From the NCBI RefSeq assembly GCF_025860405.1, contig NZ_CP063792.1, forward strand, positions 1-42,661: a stretch of 42,661 bases of DNA. The letters are read 5' to 3'. The translations under genes were made by a program, and so were the position numbers. Source of the DNA: Tolypothrix sp. PCC 7712 (GTDB lineage: Bacteria; Cyanobacteriota; Cyanobacteriia; Cyanobacteriales; Nostocaceae). This document shows positions 9,095 to 15,493 of the stretch, in pieces. Positions within the stretch are counted from its first letter, which is position 1. Every line of letters starts with the position of its first letter. The notes beneath the pieces were generated by a model. The model was not told the DNA's origin. It did no database searches and saw only the letters and a program-made list of their open reading frames with translations.

Positions 9095-10786
9095 ATGATT
9101 TCAGAAGAAGATTTCGATTTCACAGAACAGCAACTAGAAAAAGCCGAACTAGAAATTCGTGACAAATGGGGAGCCGATATTGAAGGTAAAATTGACCGCT
9201 TTTTAGAGTATCAAATTATGAATGAAGTTGACGATGTGAATTCAACAACACGTCAACGGGTGATGATTTATTACAAACCGACCAAGTGCTTTGAGCAGTA
9301 CCATGAGGAGTTTGAGCAATTGGAGGAAATTTACCAAAAACGCAATGAAGAATTTGAAGTTGATGCCTTCGACGAGTTTGAAAGCTTAGTAAATCAAGAT
9401 ATTGAATCACTCATAGAAGATTTAAAACAAGAGCAAGCTTTGGTGGAACACCTGACATTAGGTGAAGCTGTCGTTGCTAACTTAACTCCTGCCCAAATTC
9501 AAAAATTCTCACAGCAAAGCAATATAGTCCGCTTGGAAGCTGATAAACCCTTGAGATTAGAACTAGACCAAAGTTCTGTAACTGTGGGTTTAGTCAATGC
9601 TAGAACTCAAGGAATAGTTGGTACTGGTAGAGGAGTGATTATCGCTGTTCTTGATGGCGAAGTTGATATTAACCATCCTGACTTAAAAGGTCGTGTTGTC
9701 CATAAGCGAAATTACACCAATGAACCTTGGGGGAACCCCCACCCTCATGGAACTCACGTAGCAGGTATTATTGCTGGGAATGGATCGCAGTACAAAGGTA
9801 TGGCACCAGAGGCAATTATTTGGAGCTATAAATTATTACCTTCTGAGGCAAATAATTCGGGGGAAGGATTTAAAGGAGCAGATGCCATTGAAGATGTGAT
9901 TAAAGACATGAAGGAAGGTGTAAAAGTAGCTAACTGTAGTTGGGGAGTTCCGACAGAGCTAGACGGTACTAATGTTTGGGCAAAAACTGCGGAACGAGCC
10001 GCAAAATTAGGCTTAGTCTTGGTTAAGAGTGCAGGTAATAATGGTTCTGAACCGGGAACTCTTACCTCTCCCGCAGATGCTTTTGGTGATGTGATTGTTG
10101 TTGGAGCATCTAGCCACGACGGAACCCAAGTGATGCCTTTTAGCAGTCGTGGCCCAACTGCCGATAACCGACCCAAGCCGGATATTTTAGCCCCTGGCGA
10201 AGACATTGTATCTACCGTACCTGGTGGTCGCTATAAAAAGATGAGCGGTACCAGTATGGCATCACCTCATATTGCTGGTATAAGCGCCCTGTTATTAGAG
10301 CGTAATCCAAAACTGGAACCTTGGCAGATTAAGAAAATTCTCATGGAATCTGCAAAACCACTGGACTCAACAACTGACCCCAACGCCCAGGGCAAAGGTT
10401 TAGTAGATGTTGTCAAGGCTTTGCAGATGGCAACGCAACCTGTATCAGAAGAGAAACAGATTACCTACACCTCGGTAGTTAAACAAAGGAAGTTACTAGA
10501 ACAACTAAACATTTCCGTGAAAAATACTAGCAAGGAAGTTATGCAGGGGGTAAAAGCTAGCTTGGTATCACCTACTAGTGACATTAAAGTCACGGCTGCC
10601 GAACAAGACTATGGGAATGTGCGGACTGGGGCAGATGTTATCCGCAACTTTGAGATTGAAGTCTCTCCCAATGGCAAACCGAGTCAATACAATCTCTCTT
10701 TGAAGCTGAACTATACTACGCCTAGTGGTCAGAAAAAGACAGATTCGTATCAAATTATCCATCAAGTCCCAAGTCTGGCTAAATAG
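9095..10786 (+). CDS. Subtilisin-like serine protease (S8)
   Basis: 563 residues. The N-terminal ~165 residues are highly acidic and end in an I9-like prodomain (VEHLTLGEAVVANLTPAQIQ). The S8 catalytic domain follows with Asp187 (IAVLDGEVDINHPDL), His218 (HPHGTHVAGIIAG), the oxyanion Asn in KSAGNNG and Ser387 (MSGTSMASPHIAG). The Asp motif reads DGE instead of the usual D-T/S-G, a mild deviation. After ~465 there is a beta-rich, CARDB-like tail (LNISVKNTSKEVMQGVKASL). No Sec signal is visible. The start is supported by CAAGGAG. It sits between the tagged paralogs and a PrcB-like gene, and could process the tagged proteins (cutting after the conserved EAY-x-EG region is attractive) or be itself a delivered effector; both are inference. 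Confidence 0.93.
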   Translation: MISEEDFDFTEQQLEKAELEIRDKWGADIEGKIDRFLEYQIMNEVDDVNSTTRQRVMIYYKPTKCFEQYHEEFEQLEEIYQKRNEEFEVDAFDEFESLVNQDIESLIEDLKQEQALVEHLTLGEAVVANLTPAQIQKFSQQSNIVRLEADKPLRLELDQSSVTVGLVNARTQGIVGTGRGVIIAVLDGEVDINHPDLKGRVVHKRNYTNEPWGNPHPHGTHVAGIIAGNGSQYKGMAPEAIIWSYKLLPSEANNSGEGFKGADAIEDVIKDMKEGVKVANCSWGVPTELDGTNVWAKTAERAAKLGLVLVKSAGNNGSEPGTLTSPADAFGDVIVVGASSHDGTQVMPFSSRGPTADNRPKPDILAPGEDIVSTVPGGRYKKMSGTSMASPHIAGISALLLERNPKLEPWQIKKILMESAKPLDSTTDPNAQGKGLVDVVKALQMATQPVSEEKQITYTSVVKQRKLLEQLNISVKNTSKEVMQGVKASLVSPTSDIKVTAAEQDYGNVRTGADVIRNFEIEVSPNGKPSQYNLSLKLNYTTPSGQKKTDSYQIIHQVPSLAK

Positions 10787-10831
10787 AGATTGCTTCAGCA
10801 GACTGAAAATAAGTAAGAAGATTGCAAAAAG

Positions 10832-11227
10832 ATGAAAGTTAACTTCCGCACCATTGCACGGGGCGCTAATAGCGGATACCCAACAGCCAGCCAATTGGTA
10901 ATTGATAATTCTGAAGAATGGGCTGATGTTTGGCAGCAACACACCTCTGATTTTATACCACCTCCACCTGTTCCCAACGTGGATTTTACAGATAACCAGG
11001 TAGTCGCCGTCTTTATGGGGGAGAAACGCACTGGCGGTTATTCGGTGGAAATTCTGACTGTCGAGACCAAAAACTCTGAGCAAAAAGACCTGGCATCGTT
11101 GGTAATTACAGTTGCCTATCGCCAGCCTAAGCCTGGAGAGATTGTTCAAGAGGTGATTACGCACCCATACCAGATAATTACAATTCCCCAACGTGCTGTG
11201 AACAAGGTTCTCTTTAAAAAGGCTTAA
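10832..11227 (+). CDS. PrcB_C-domain protein, probable partner of the S8 protease
   Basis: 131 residues with the pattern of the PrcB C-terminal domain: EEWADVWQQHT, PPPPVPNVDFTDNQVVAVFM, GEKRTGGYSVEI and IVQEVITHPYQIITIP. In Treponema denticola PrcB is the lipoprotein that associates with and stabilises the subtilisin-like protease PrtP (dentilisin). Here the gene follows an S8 protease by 45 bp in the same direction, so the same role of chaperone, anchor or inhibitor is likely. Unlike PrcB it has no lipobox or signal peptide. The ATG at 10832 follows only a weak AAGAAGATTGC leader. The domain assignment is good; the partner assignment is inferred from neighbourhood. Confidence 0.75.
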   Translation: MKVNFRTIARGANSGYPTASQLVIDNSEEWADVWQQHTSDFIPPPPVPNVDFTDNQVVAVFMGEKRTGGYSVEILTVETKNSEQKDLASLVITVAYRQPKPGEIVQEVITHPYQIITIPQRAVNKVLFKKA

Positions 11228-11314
11228 GTAAATACCACGCTTGTTAGCGTCAAAATTTTGGCAGATTTCGCAGACTTTGCTGACATACAAACTCAATTTT
11301 TTCAGGAGGAAATT

Positions 11315-11971
11315 ATGACTAGACAGATAGTCGAAAATTTGGAATTGTTCTCAGAAGCTCAACTAGAAGCTCTGGAATTCCTACCAGAGGAATTAGAAAA
11401 TATTGAATCTGAGCTATATCCTAATTTGGAAAGTATATCTTTGGAGGAAGTAGCCAAAGACCTCGAAGCTTATTTCGAGGGGGGCGTTGAACAGGCAGGA
11501 TTGGAAGCGCGTGGTCGCAGTCGTGGTGGTCGTGGTGGCGCTCCTAGTGGTGGTTTTCGCGATCGTTTTCGTCGTGGTGGTCGTGGTGGCGCTCCTGGTA
11601 GTGGTATTCGCGATCGTTTTCGTCGCGGCGCTCGTATTGGTGGTGGCACTGGTAGTGATGGCACTCGTGCTTTACCGAATGGCAGTCGCAGACCTACTAC
11701 CGCAGAAAAAGATCAAATCAGAACTATCAGAGCCAATATTACAGGAGGCACCCTAGGTGGTGGTGTGTATAGTAATGAAGGAGGTCATGGGAGTACTCGA
11801 TTACCTCGCGCTTCAACGGGGGAGCACTATCGAGAGTACCGACTTGGTCAAGATAATCATGGTGGGGCTGGCGCGCACCGTGCCGTTATATTGATTGGTT
11901 CAGACGGAAGATCCGTCGCAGCTGTGTATTACACCAGCGATCATTACCAATCCTTTTTTAAATTGTCATAA
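11315..11971 (+). CDS. Tagged barnase/RNase Sa-type ribonuclease toxin
   Basis: 218 residues. Residues 9-60 are the acidic tag (LELFSEAQLE through VAKDLEAYFEGGVEQ). Residues ~65-115 are an Arg/Gly-rich linker with an internal duplication (GGRGGAPSGGFRDRF / GGRGGAPGSGIRDRF). The C-terminal ~95 residues are a guanyl-specific ribonuclease of the N1/T1-barnase fold: YSNEGG, LPRASTGEHYREYRL with general base Glu174, GAHRAVI with Arg189, and YYTSDHYQSF with general acid His210, spaced as in RNase Sa. It would cleave RNA after G and be lethal in cytosol. The start is set by AGGAGGA five bases before the ATG; an upstream in-frame alternative at 11258 lacks a ribosome site. No barstar-like gene is adjacent. 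The linker may bind RNA or be a spacer. Confidence 0.88.
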   Translation: MTRQIVENLELFSEAQLEALEFLPEELENIESELYPNLESISLEEVAKDLEAYFEGGVEQAGLEARGRSRGGRGGAPSGGFRDRFRRGGRGGAPGSGIRDRFRRGARIGGGTGSDGTRALPNGSRRPTTAEKDQIRTIRANITGGTLGGGVYSNEGGHGSTRLPRASTGEHYREYRLGQDNHGGAGAHRAVILIGSDGRSVAAVYYTSDHYQSFFKLS

Positions 11972-12167
11972 TTTATACCCTTGCTAAAATTTGATTTTAA
12001 GTGCGATCGCTCTTTTTGTAGGGACTTTGTTAAAAGGGATGCGATCACTCCAGGGTGCGATTGTCTATTCTCAAGGATGCGATCGCTCATGGATGAAGTA
12101 TAAGGTTCAAACAAACTGAACCTGATGTTCAACAAAACTCAATTTCTCAAAATTTAGGAGAACTGTT

Positions 12168-12383
12168 ATGACTACTACAAAGATTCAACAATTTCAAGGA
12201 ACCTCAAAAGAAGGGGATTTTCAATCTGCCCTTTTGTCAGCTACTAATAGCGCGTTAGAGTTTTTCAGCAAAGGCGTATCAGACCAACGCATTGCCTGGA
12301 AACTCGTTGAAACATCAGGTCGCACAGGTGGATTGTTAGGAGAGAGAGCGATTACCGTAACGATAGAAGCCCAACCACATTAG
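12168..12383 (+). CDS. Dodecin-like small protein
   Basis: 71 residues with the layout of dodecins: a first strand ending in QGTS, a central helix (FQSALLSATNSALEFF), then two strands (IAWKLVETSGRT and RAITVTIEA). Dodecins form dodecameric flavin or CoA binders. The usual WFEV is replaced by WKLV and the helix is longer, so flavin binding is uncertain. The start follows TTAGGAG. It is the last gene before the terminator at 12579 and the gene next downstream of the RNase, so it holds the position where an immunity protein would be expected, although it does not resemble barstar. The fold guess is moderate; function is unknown. Confidence 0.6.
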   Translation: MTTTKIQQFQGTSKEGDFQSALLSATNSALEFFSKGVSDQRIAWKLVETSGRTGGLLGERAITVTIEAQPH

Positions 12384-12578
12384 TGCGATCGCTCTTTTGA
12401 TGAAGGTTAATCAGGGCGCGATGTATGTTCTCAAGAGTACGTGCCATTATTTGCTGGTTCAACCTGACATAAAAGCGATCGTTCATATTCGATGCCTTCA
12501 AAAGTTTCGATTTGCTTTGCCAAATTACCTCAATTATCAAGCACTAAATTTGAGATTTACCTGTGTTGTGAATTATTA

Positions 12579-12623
12579 CAGCAGTGAGTAATTGTTTCGG
12601 CAGTTGCTCACTGCTGCTTTTTT
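12579..12623 (+). terminator. Rho-independent terminator of unit A
   Basis: A perfect 10-bp stem CAGCAGTGAG/CTCACTGCTG with an 18-nt loop, followed by CTTTTTT. It ends the unit that began with element A. Confidence 0.85.
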
Positions 12624-12744
12624 ACCACTTTTTTCACATTCATATATTTCTCCTAACTGAATCAACTACAGCTTGTATATATAGAGACAAATAAATTGTC
12701 ACTATCTAAAAATAATTAATCATCGCTTCTATGAGTCTCGAAAG

Positions 12745-12819
12745 ATAGTTAATTATTAATCCAATCAAGAAAGAATAGTATTGATATTAACAAAGAGCTT
12801 CATGGTTAGCAAACAAGCT
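12745..12819 (+). promoter_or_regulatory. Conserved 75-bp element, copy B
   Basis: Same blocks and spacing as copies A and C: ATAGTTAATTATTAATCC, then AAAGAATAGTATTGATATTA, then GTTAGCAAACAAGCT. Similarity to copy C continues ~35 bp upstream (ATAATTAATYATCGSTTCTA). GAGCTT...AAGCTC can pair across the last third. It starts 261 bp before the L,D-transpeptidase-like gene. Confidence 0.75.
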
Positions 12820-13005
12820 CAATGTTGCATTTTCATCCAGATGGAAATGTAATTGGACAAAACATTTTTTAGGAGTTCTCAGTCGAGTCAGGTGGAGATG
12901 AGATTTGTATATCTCTTATGAGGTATATATTCCCTACCCTTATACATTTCGTCAAAACAAGAACTTCTATAAGCAAACTCTTTAGAAACAAACAAAAGGA
13001 ACAAT

Positions 13006-13467
13006 ATGCTTTTATTTTTTACAATGGCACTAGATGAGACCTCAGAACTCAATAGAGGTAGATTATTTCTAGTAGATGAAACAAAAGGAATTGTTGGCAG
13101 ATGGGTTGCGACAAGTAGCATTGCGGATAAACAAGGGGTAAAAGATTGGAATGTTCGTGGTGGTGTAATACCTCCTACTTATGAATTAAGCCCATCATTA
13201 CCTTTTTACTCCGTTACAGTTAATCCTGTAGACCTCAGAAAAGTCAAAGGAGTAGAAGGTAATGGTTACCCTATTACACCATTTGAAGTCACAACCATTG
13301 GTGGAGGAACCCGTTCTGACCTGCTAATTCATAAAGATGCAAATGTGCCAGGAAGTATGGGCTGCATTGTGTTACCTGAATCAGAATTCACAGATTTTGA
13401 GGAAGTTTTTCAAAAACATTGTCAAGGGCAAAATACGGTCAAACTTCTCGTTGGGTATACTTATTAG
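13006..13467 (+). CDS. L,D-transpeptidase (YkuD-like) family protein, putative peptidoglycan-acting effector
   Basis: 153 residues. The end of the protein has LLIHKDANVPGSMGCIVLP: a His109 followed eight residues later by S-x-G-C (Cys120). This is the arrangement of YkuD-like L,D-transpeptidases and of the DUF2778/Tlde effectors that attack peptidoglycan stem peptides. The usual SHGC is SMGC and the His-to-Ser gap is short, so activity needs proof. There is no signal peptide, only a short hydrophobic start (MLLFFTM), and no lysin or SH3 domain. The start is supported by AAAAGGA five bases upstream. It is 12 bp from the lysozyme gene and clearly cotranscribed with it under element B. A phage-tail-type cell-wall hydrolase is the alternative. 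Confidence 0.65.
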   Translation: MLLFFTMALDETSELNRGRLFLVDETKGIVGRWVATSSIADKQGVKDWNVRGGVIPPTYELSPSLPFYSVTVNPVDLRKVKGVEGNGYPITPFEVTTIGGGTRSDLLIHKDANVPGSMGCIVLPESEFTDFEEVFQKHCQGQNTVKLLVGYTY

Positions 13468-13479
13468 GAGAAAATAAAT

Positions 13480-14091
13480 ATGAACCTCCAAGATATTATA
13501 AAGCTTGATAAATCTCTTGAGTTTGACTATTTGCGTCAAGACCAAGAGTTAGCAAAGCAAGTTCAAATCCGCCTGCTTGAAGTTAAGGAAGTTCCTAATC
13601 TCTCGGTTCAAATTTCCGCAAAACTACCTCAATGCGGAATTGAGTTAATCAAAAAATTTGAAGGCTGCTATCTTAATGCATATCCTGACCCTGACACAAA
13701 ACGCGAACCGATCACAATTGGGTGGGGGTCAACCAAGAAACGCGATGGCAGCCCGTGGTATCTTGGGGAGAGTATTTCTCAAGAAGAAGCTTTGGAGCTT
13801 TTGATTTATCAGTTGGAAAATAATTACTTACCTGATTTAGAAAAAATACCTTGTTGGCATCAACTAAATACTAACCAACAAGGAGCTTTACTTAGCTTTA
13901 GCTACAACTTGGGAAGTAAATTCTTTGGTGCCCCTGGCTTTAATTCCATTACCAGAGTTTTAGAAAGTCGCAATTGGTCTGAAATCAAAGAGACTTTCAT
14001 CAAATACCGTAACCCTGGAACGAATGTTGAGGAAGGACTTTTGGCACGAAGGCAGGCTGAGGCTGAACTATTTTTAACACCTGTAGCGTAA
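13480..14091 (+). CDS. T4-type lysozyme (GH24) muramidase
   Basis: 203 residues. From residue ~53 it follows GH24: GIELIKKFEGCYLNAYPDPD with catalytic Glu61, and Asp70 nine residues on as in T4 lysozyme (E11/D20). TIGWGSTKK holds Thr79, and the sequence ends with the typical LLARRQAEAELFL. It cleaves the NAM-NAG glycan bond. The first ~50 residues are an extra helical, charged segment without a signal peptide, so export must be holin-like or by another system. TAGGAGAA precedes the ATG. The pair 13006-13480 would attack both the peptide and the glycan of peptidoglycan. No holin, spanin or phage structural genes are nearby, which argues against a simple lysis cassette. Confidence 0.93.
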   Translation: MNLQDIIKLDKSLEFDYLRQDQELAKQVQIRLLEVKEVPNLSVQISAKLPQCGIELIKKFEGCYLNAYPDPDTKREPITIGWGSTKKRDGSPWYLGESISQEEALELLIYQLENNYLPDLEKIPCWHQLNTNQQGALLSFSYNLGSKFFGAPGFNSITRVLESRNWSEIKETFIKYRNPGTNVEEGLLARRQAEAELFLTPVA

Positions 14092-14247
14092 CTGGTATTC
14101 TAGCTAGAATTCTTCTATTATTCTATTCTAAATTGAATAATAGACATAACAGGGGTGTAGAAGCCATGCAACCTCTGTTTAGCTTACATTATATTGTATC
14201 GCTACTCGCAAGCGAAGTTGTCTCAATTACCAAACACGCTTATATGT

Positions 14248-14283
14248 AGATAACCCAAGTTCACAACTTGGGTTATCTTTTTT
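14248..14283 (+). terminator. Rho-independent terminator of unit B
   Basis: A perfect 14-bp stem AGATAACCCAAGTT/AACTTGGGTTATCT with loop CAC and a T-tract. Among the strongest terminators in the window. Confidence 0.92.
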
Positions 14284-14365
14284 AATATGTCGCGTTCGAC
14301 GTTTTGGAGAGCGTTTCGCTTACTCCAAGAAGAAGGAGAAATAAATTATCACACCTGAAATTGAA

Positions 14366-14537
14366 GAATTCAGAAGTCAGAATTCAGGAGTCAGAATACA
14401 ATCAGTGGTGGGTCTGAATCCCCCACTGATTGAAGACCACAAAATTTTCAATTTTGTGGGGGTCTTAAACCCGTTTATTCATCCGCCAGTCGCACAGAAT
14501 TCAATTCTGAATTCTGGCTCCTGACTCCTGAATTCTG
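14366..14537. repeat. Nested inverted-repeat (MITE/REP-like) element
   Basis: The outer arms are an exact 17-bp inverted repeat: CAGAATTCAGGAGTCAG at 14378 and its complement at 14521. Inside are two further hairpins, ATCAGTGGTGGG/CCCCCACTGAT and GACCACAAAATT/AATTTTGTGGGGGTC. EcoRI-rich repeats of this type are scattered through Nostoc-like genomes. It has no coding capacity. Confidence 0.7.
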
Positions 14538-14574
14538 TTTGATAATTAATTATCGGTTCTATAATTACCTAAAA

Positions 14575-14648
14575 ATAGTTAATTATCAATCCACTTTTTA
14601 AAGAATATATTGAGATTAAGAAAGAGCGAGGGAGTTAGCAAACAAGCT
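14575..14648 (+). promoter_or_regulatory. Conserved 75-bp element, copy C
   Basis: ATAGTTAATTATCAATCC, then AAAGAATATATTGAGATTA, then GTTAGCAAACAAGCTAA, one base shorter than copies A and B. GTTAGC-AAACAA-GCTAAAC can form a small hairpin. A palindrome, GATAATTAATTATC, lies ~25 bp upstream and may be an activator site. Confidence 0.75.
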
Positions 14649-14807
14649 AAACCTTTTAGCCACAAGGAAACGACGCTTAATCGGTCAATTCCAATGTGAA
14701 TAAGTCAGAATTAAGCTCTTTGCTTAACTGCAACCAAACCTGATGAGAACTGGGCTACATCATCAGATACTTTGTCCACAGTAGACCCATCAAAAAGGAG
14801 ATTAATC

Positions 14808-14936
14808 ATGGGTGACTTTTCTAAAACCTGTTCAAACATCCGGCTTGAGGGCACAGTATTAAGGGCAGATTGTAGAAGAATAGATAGTTCTCAAGCCGCA
14901 GCCGCAATCGACTTAAATAGTTGTGTCAATGCTTAA
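14808..14936 (+). CDS. Half-length cyanovirin-N-like (CVNH) peptide
   Basis: A 42-residue frame. It matches the first half of cyanovirin-N homologs: GDFSKTCSNIRLEGTVLRAD, then CRR and AAIDLNSCVNA. Cys8 and Cys22 fall exactly where the first disulfide of cyanovirin-N lies, and SIDLNS appears as AIDLNS. A full CVNH domain has ~100 residues and two such halves, so this is less than one half. An AAAAGGAG ribosome site seven bases before the ATG suggests it is still translated. The family binds high-mannose glycans; whether this fragment folds alone is doubtful. First gene after element C. Either a fresh truncation or a short lectin-like peptide. Confidence 0.65.
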   Translation: MGDFSKTCSNIRLEGTVLRADCRRIDSSQAAAAIDLNSCVNA

Positions 14937-15058
14937 TTCCTAAGATTTTGTCTTGGCTGTTTACTTTAAAATAGCCCTTTTCTCTTTGAATTAAAGCTTT
15001 AATTCAATTTGGAGTTTAAAAATAAGCGAACTCACAGTATTAACTGAAGGAAATTAAA

Positions 15059-15427
15059 ATGTTAAATCTATTTGGTACATTTGAATCTGGTTTTAAATTA
15101 TCTGAAAAAGCACTTGATTATTTAATGGAATGGAATAAGGAAGCTGAAATTGCTTCAAGTATTTCTAAAACAACACAACAAGTTATTGAAATATTGGTCA
15201 ATGTACCTGGTATGACTATGGCTCATAGTAGAGATTTTCAAAGAGCAGTACCCTTGTTCACATTGAAAGATAAAACATTAGTTAAAATTTACATAAATCC
15301 GGCACAAGTAAAACACATATTTTTAGCAGATTCCAACAACAAAATGATATTTGGCGGTTATGTAGGTTGGATGCATAACAGAAATTTAAATGAAGCTATC
15401 GATAATATAAAGAAAGTATATAGTTAA
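15059..15427 (+). CDS. Hypothetical protein of unit C
   Basis: 122 residues, family not recognised. N-terminal helices (LSEKALDYLMEWNKEAEIA) lead to a mixed alpha/beta part (TLVKIYINPAQVKHIFLADS) and a hydrophobic, glycine-containing run (MIFGGYVGWMHN). No signal peptide, Cys pairs or catalytic motif. The start is fixed by GAAGGAAA. It lies 122 bp after the CVNH-like peptide in the same direction and ends 66 bp before the convergent recombinase. Low GC and a clean ribosome site resemble the other cluster genes. Could be an effector body or an immunity protein; nothing in it decides. Confidence 0.6.
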   Translation: MLNLFGTFESGFKLSEKALDYLMEWNKEAEIASSISKTTQQVIEILVNVPGMTMAHSRDFQRAVPLFTLKDKTLVKIYINPAQVKHIFLADSNNKMIFGGYVGWMHNRNLNEAIDNIKKVYS

Positions 15428-15493
15428 CTGGAACATTCACGACTTCAGTACCGAACCTGGTAAATTTCAACCTCAACGATACGATGTAAATTG

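Larger units (their letters stand above)
12384..13005. other. 622-bp gene-free stretch between units A and B
   Basis: Contains HIP1-like gcgatcgc sites just after the dodecin-like gene, the terminator at 12579-12623 and element B at 12745-12819. No convincing coding sequence was seen on either strand. Confidence 0.6.
14092..14807. other. 716-bp gene-free stretch between units B and C
   Basis: Holds, in order, the terminator at 14248, an EcoRI-rich inverted-repeat element (14366-14537), element C (14575-14648) and a ~160-nt leader to the cyanovirin-like gene. No other coding sequence is supported. Confidence 0.7.

Noticed and set aside
11487..11756. Val-rich open frame across the RNase gene
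   Set aside because: Off-frame reading of the repetitive Arg/Gly linker; the tag and nuclease fix the true frame.
12000..12500. gcgatcgc clusters as a binding-site array or origin
   Set aside because: GCGATCGC (HIP1) is a very common octamer in many cyanobacterial genomes; spacing here is irregular.
13006..14091. Phage lysis cassette (endopeptidase plus lysozyme)
   Set aside because: No holin, spanin or structural phage genes nearby; the pair shares its upstream element with non-phage genes.
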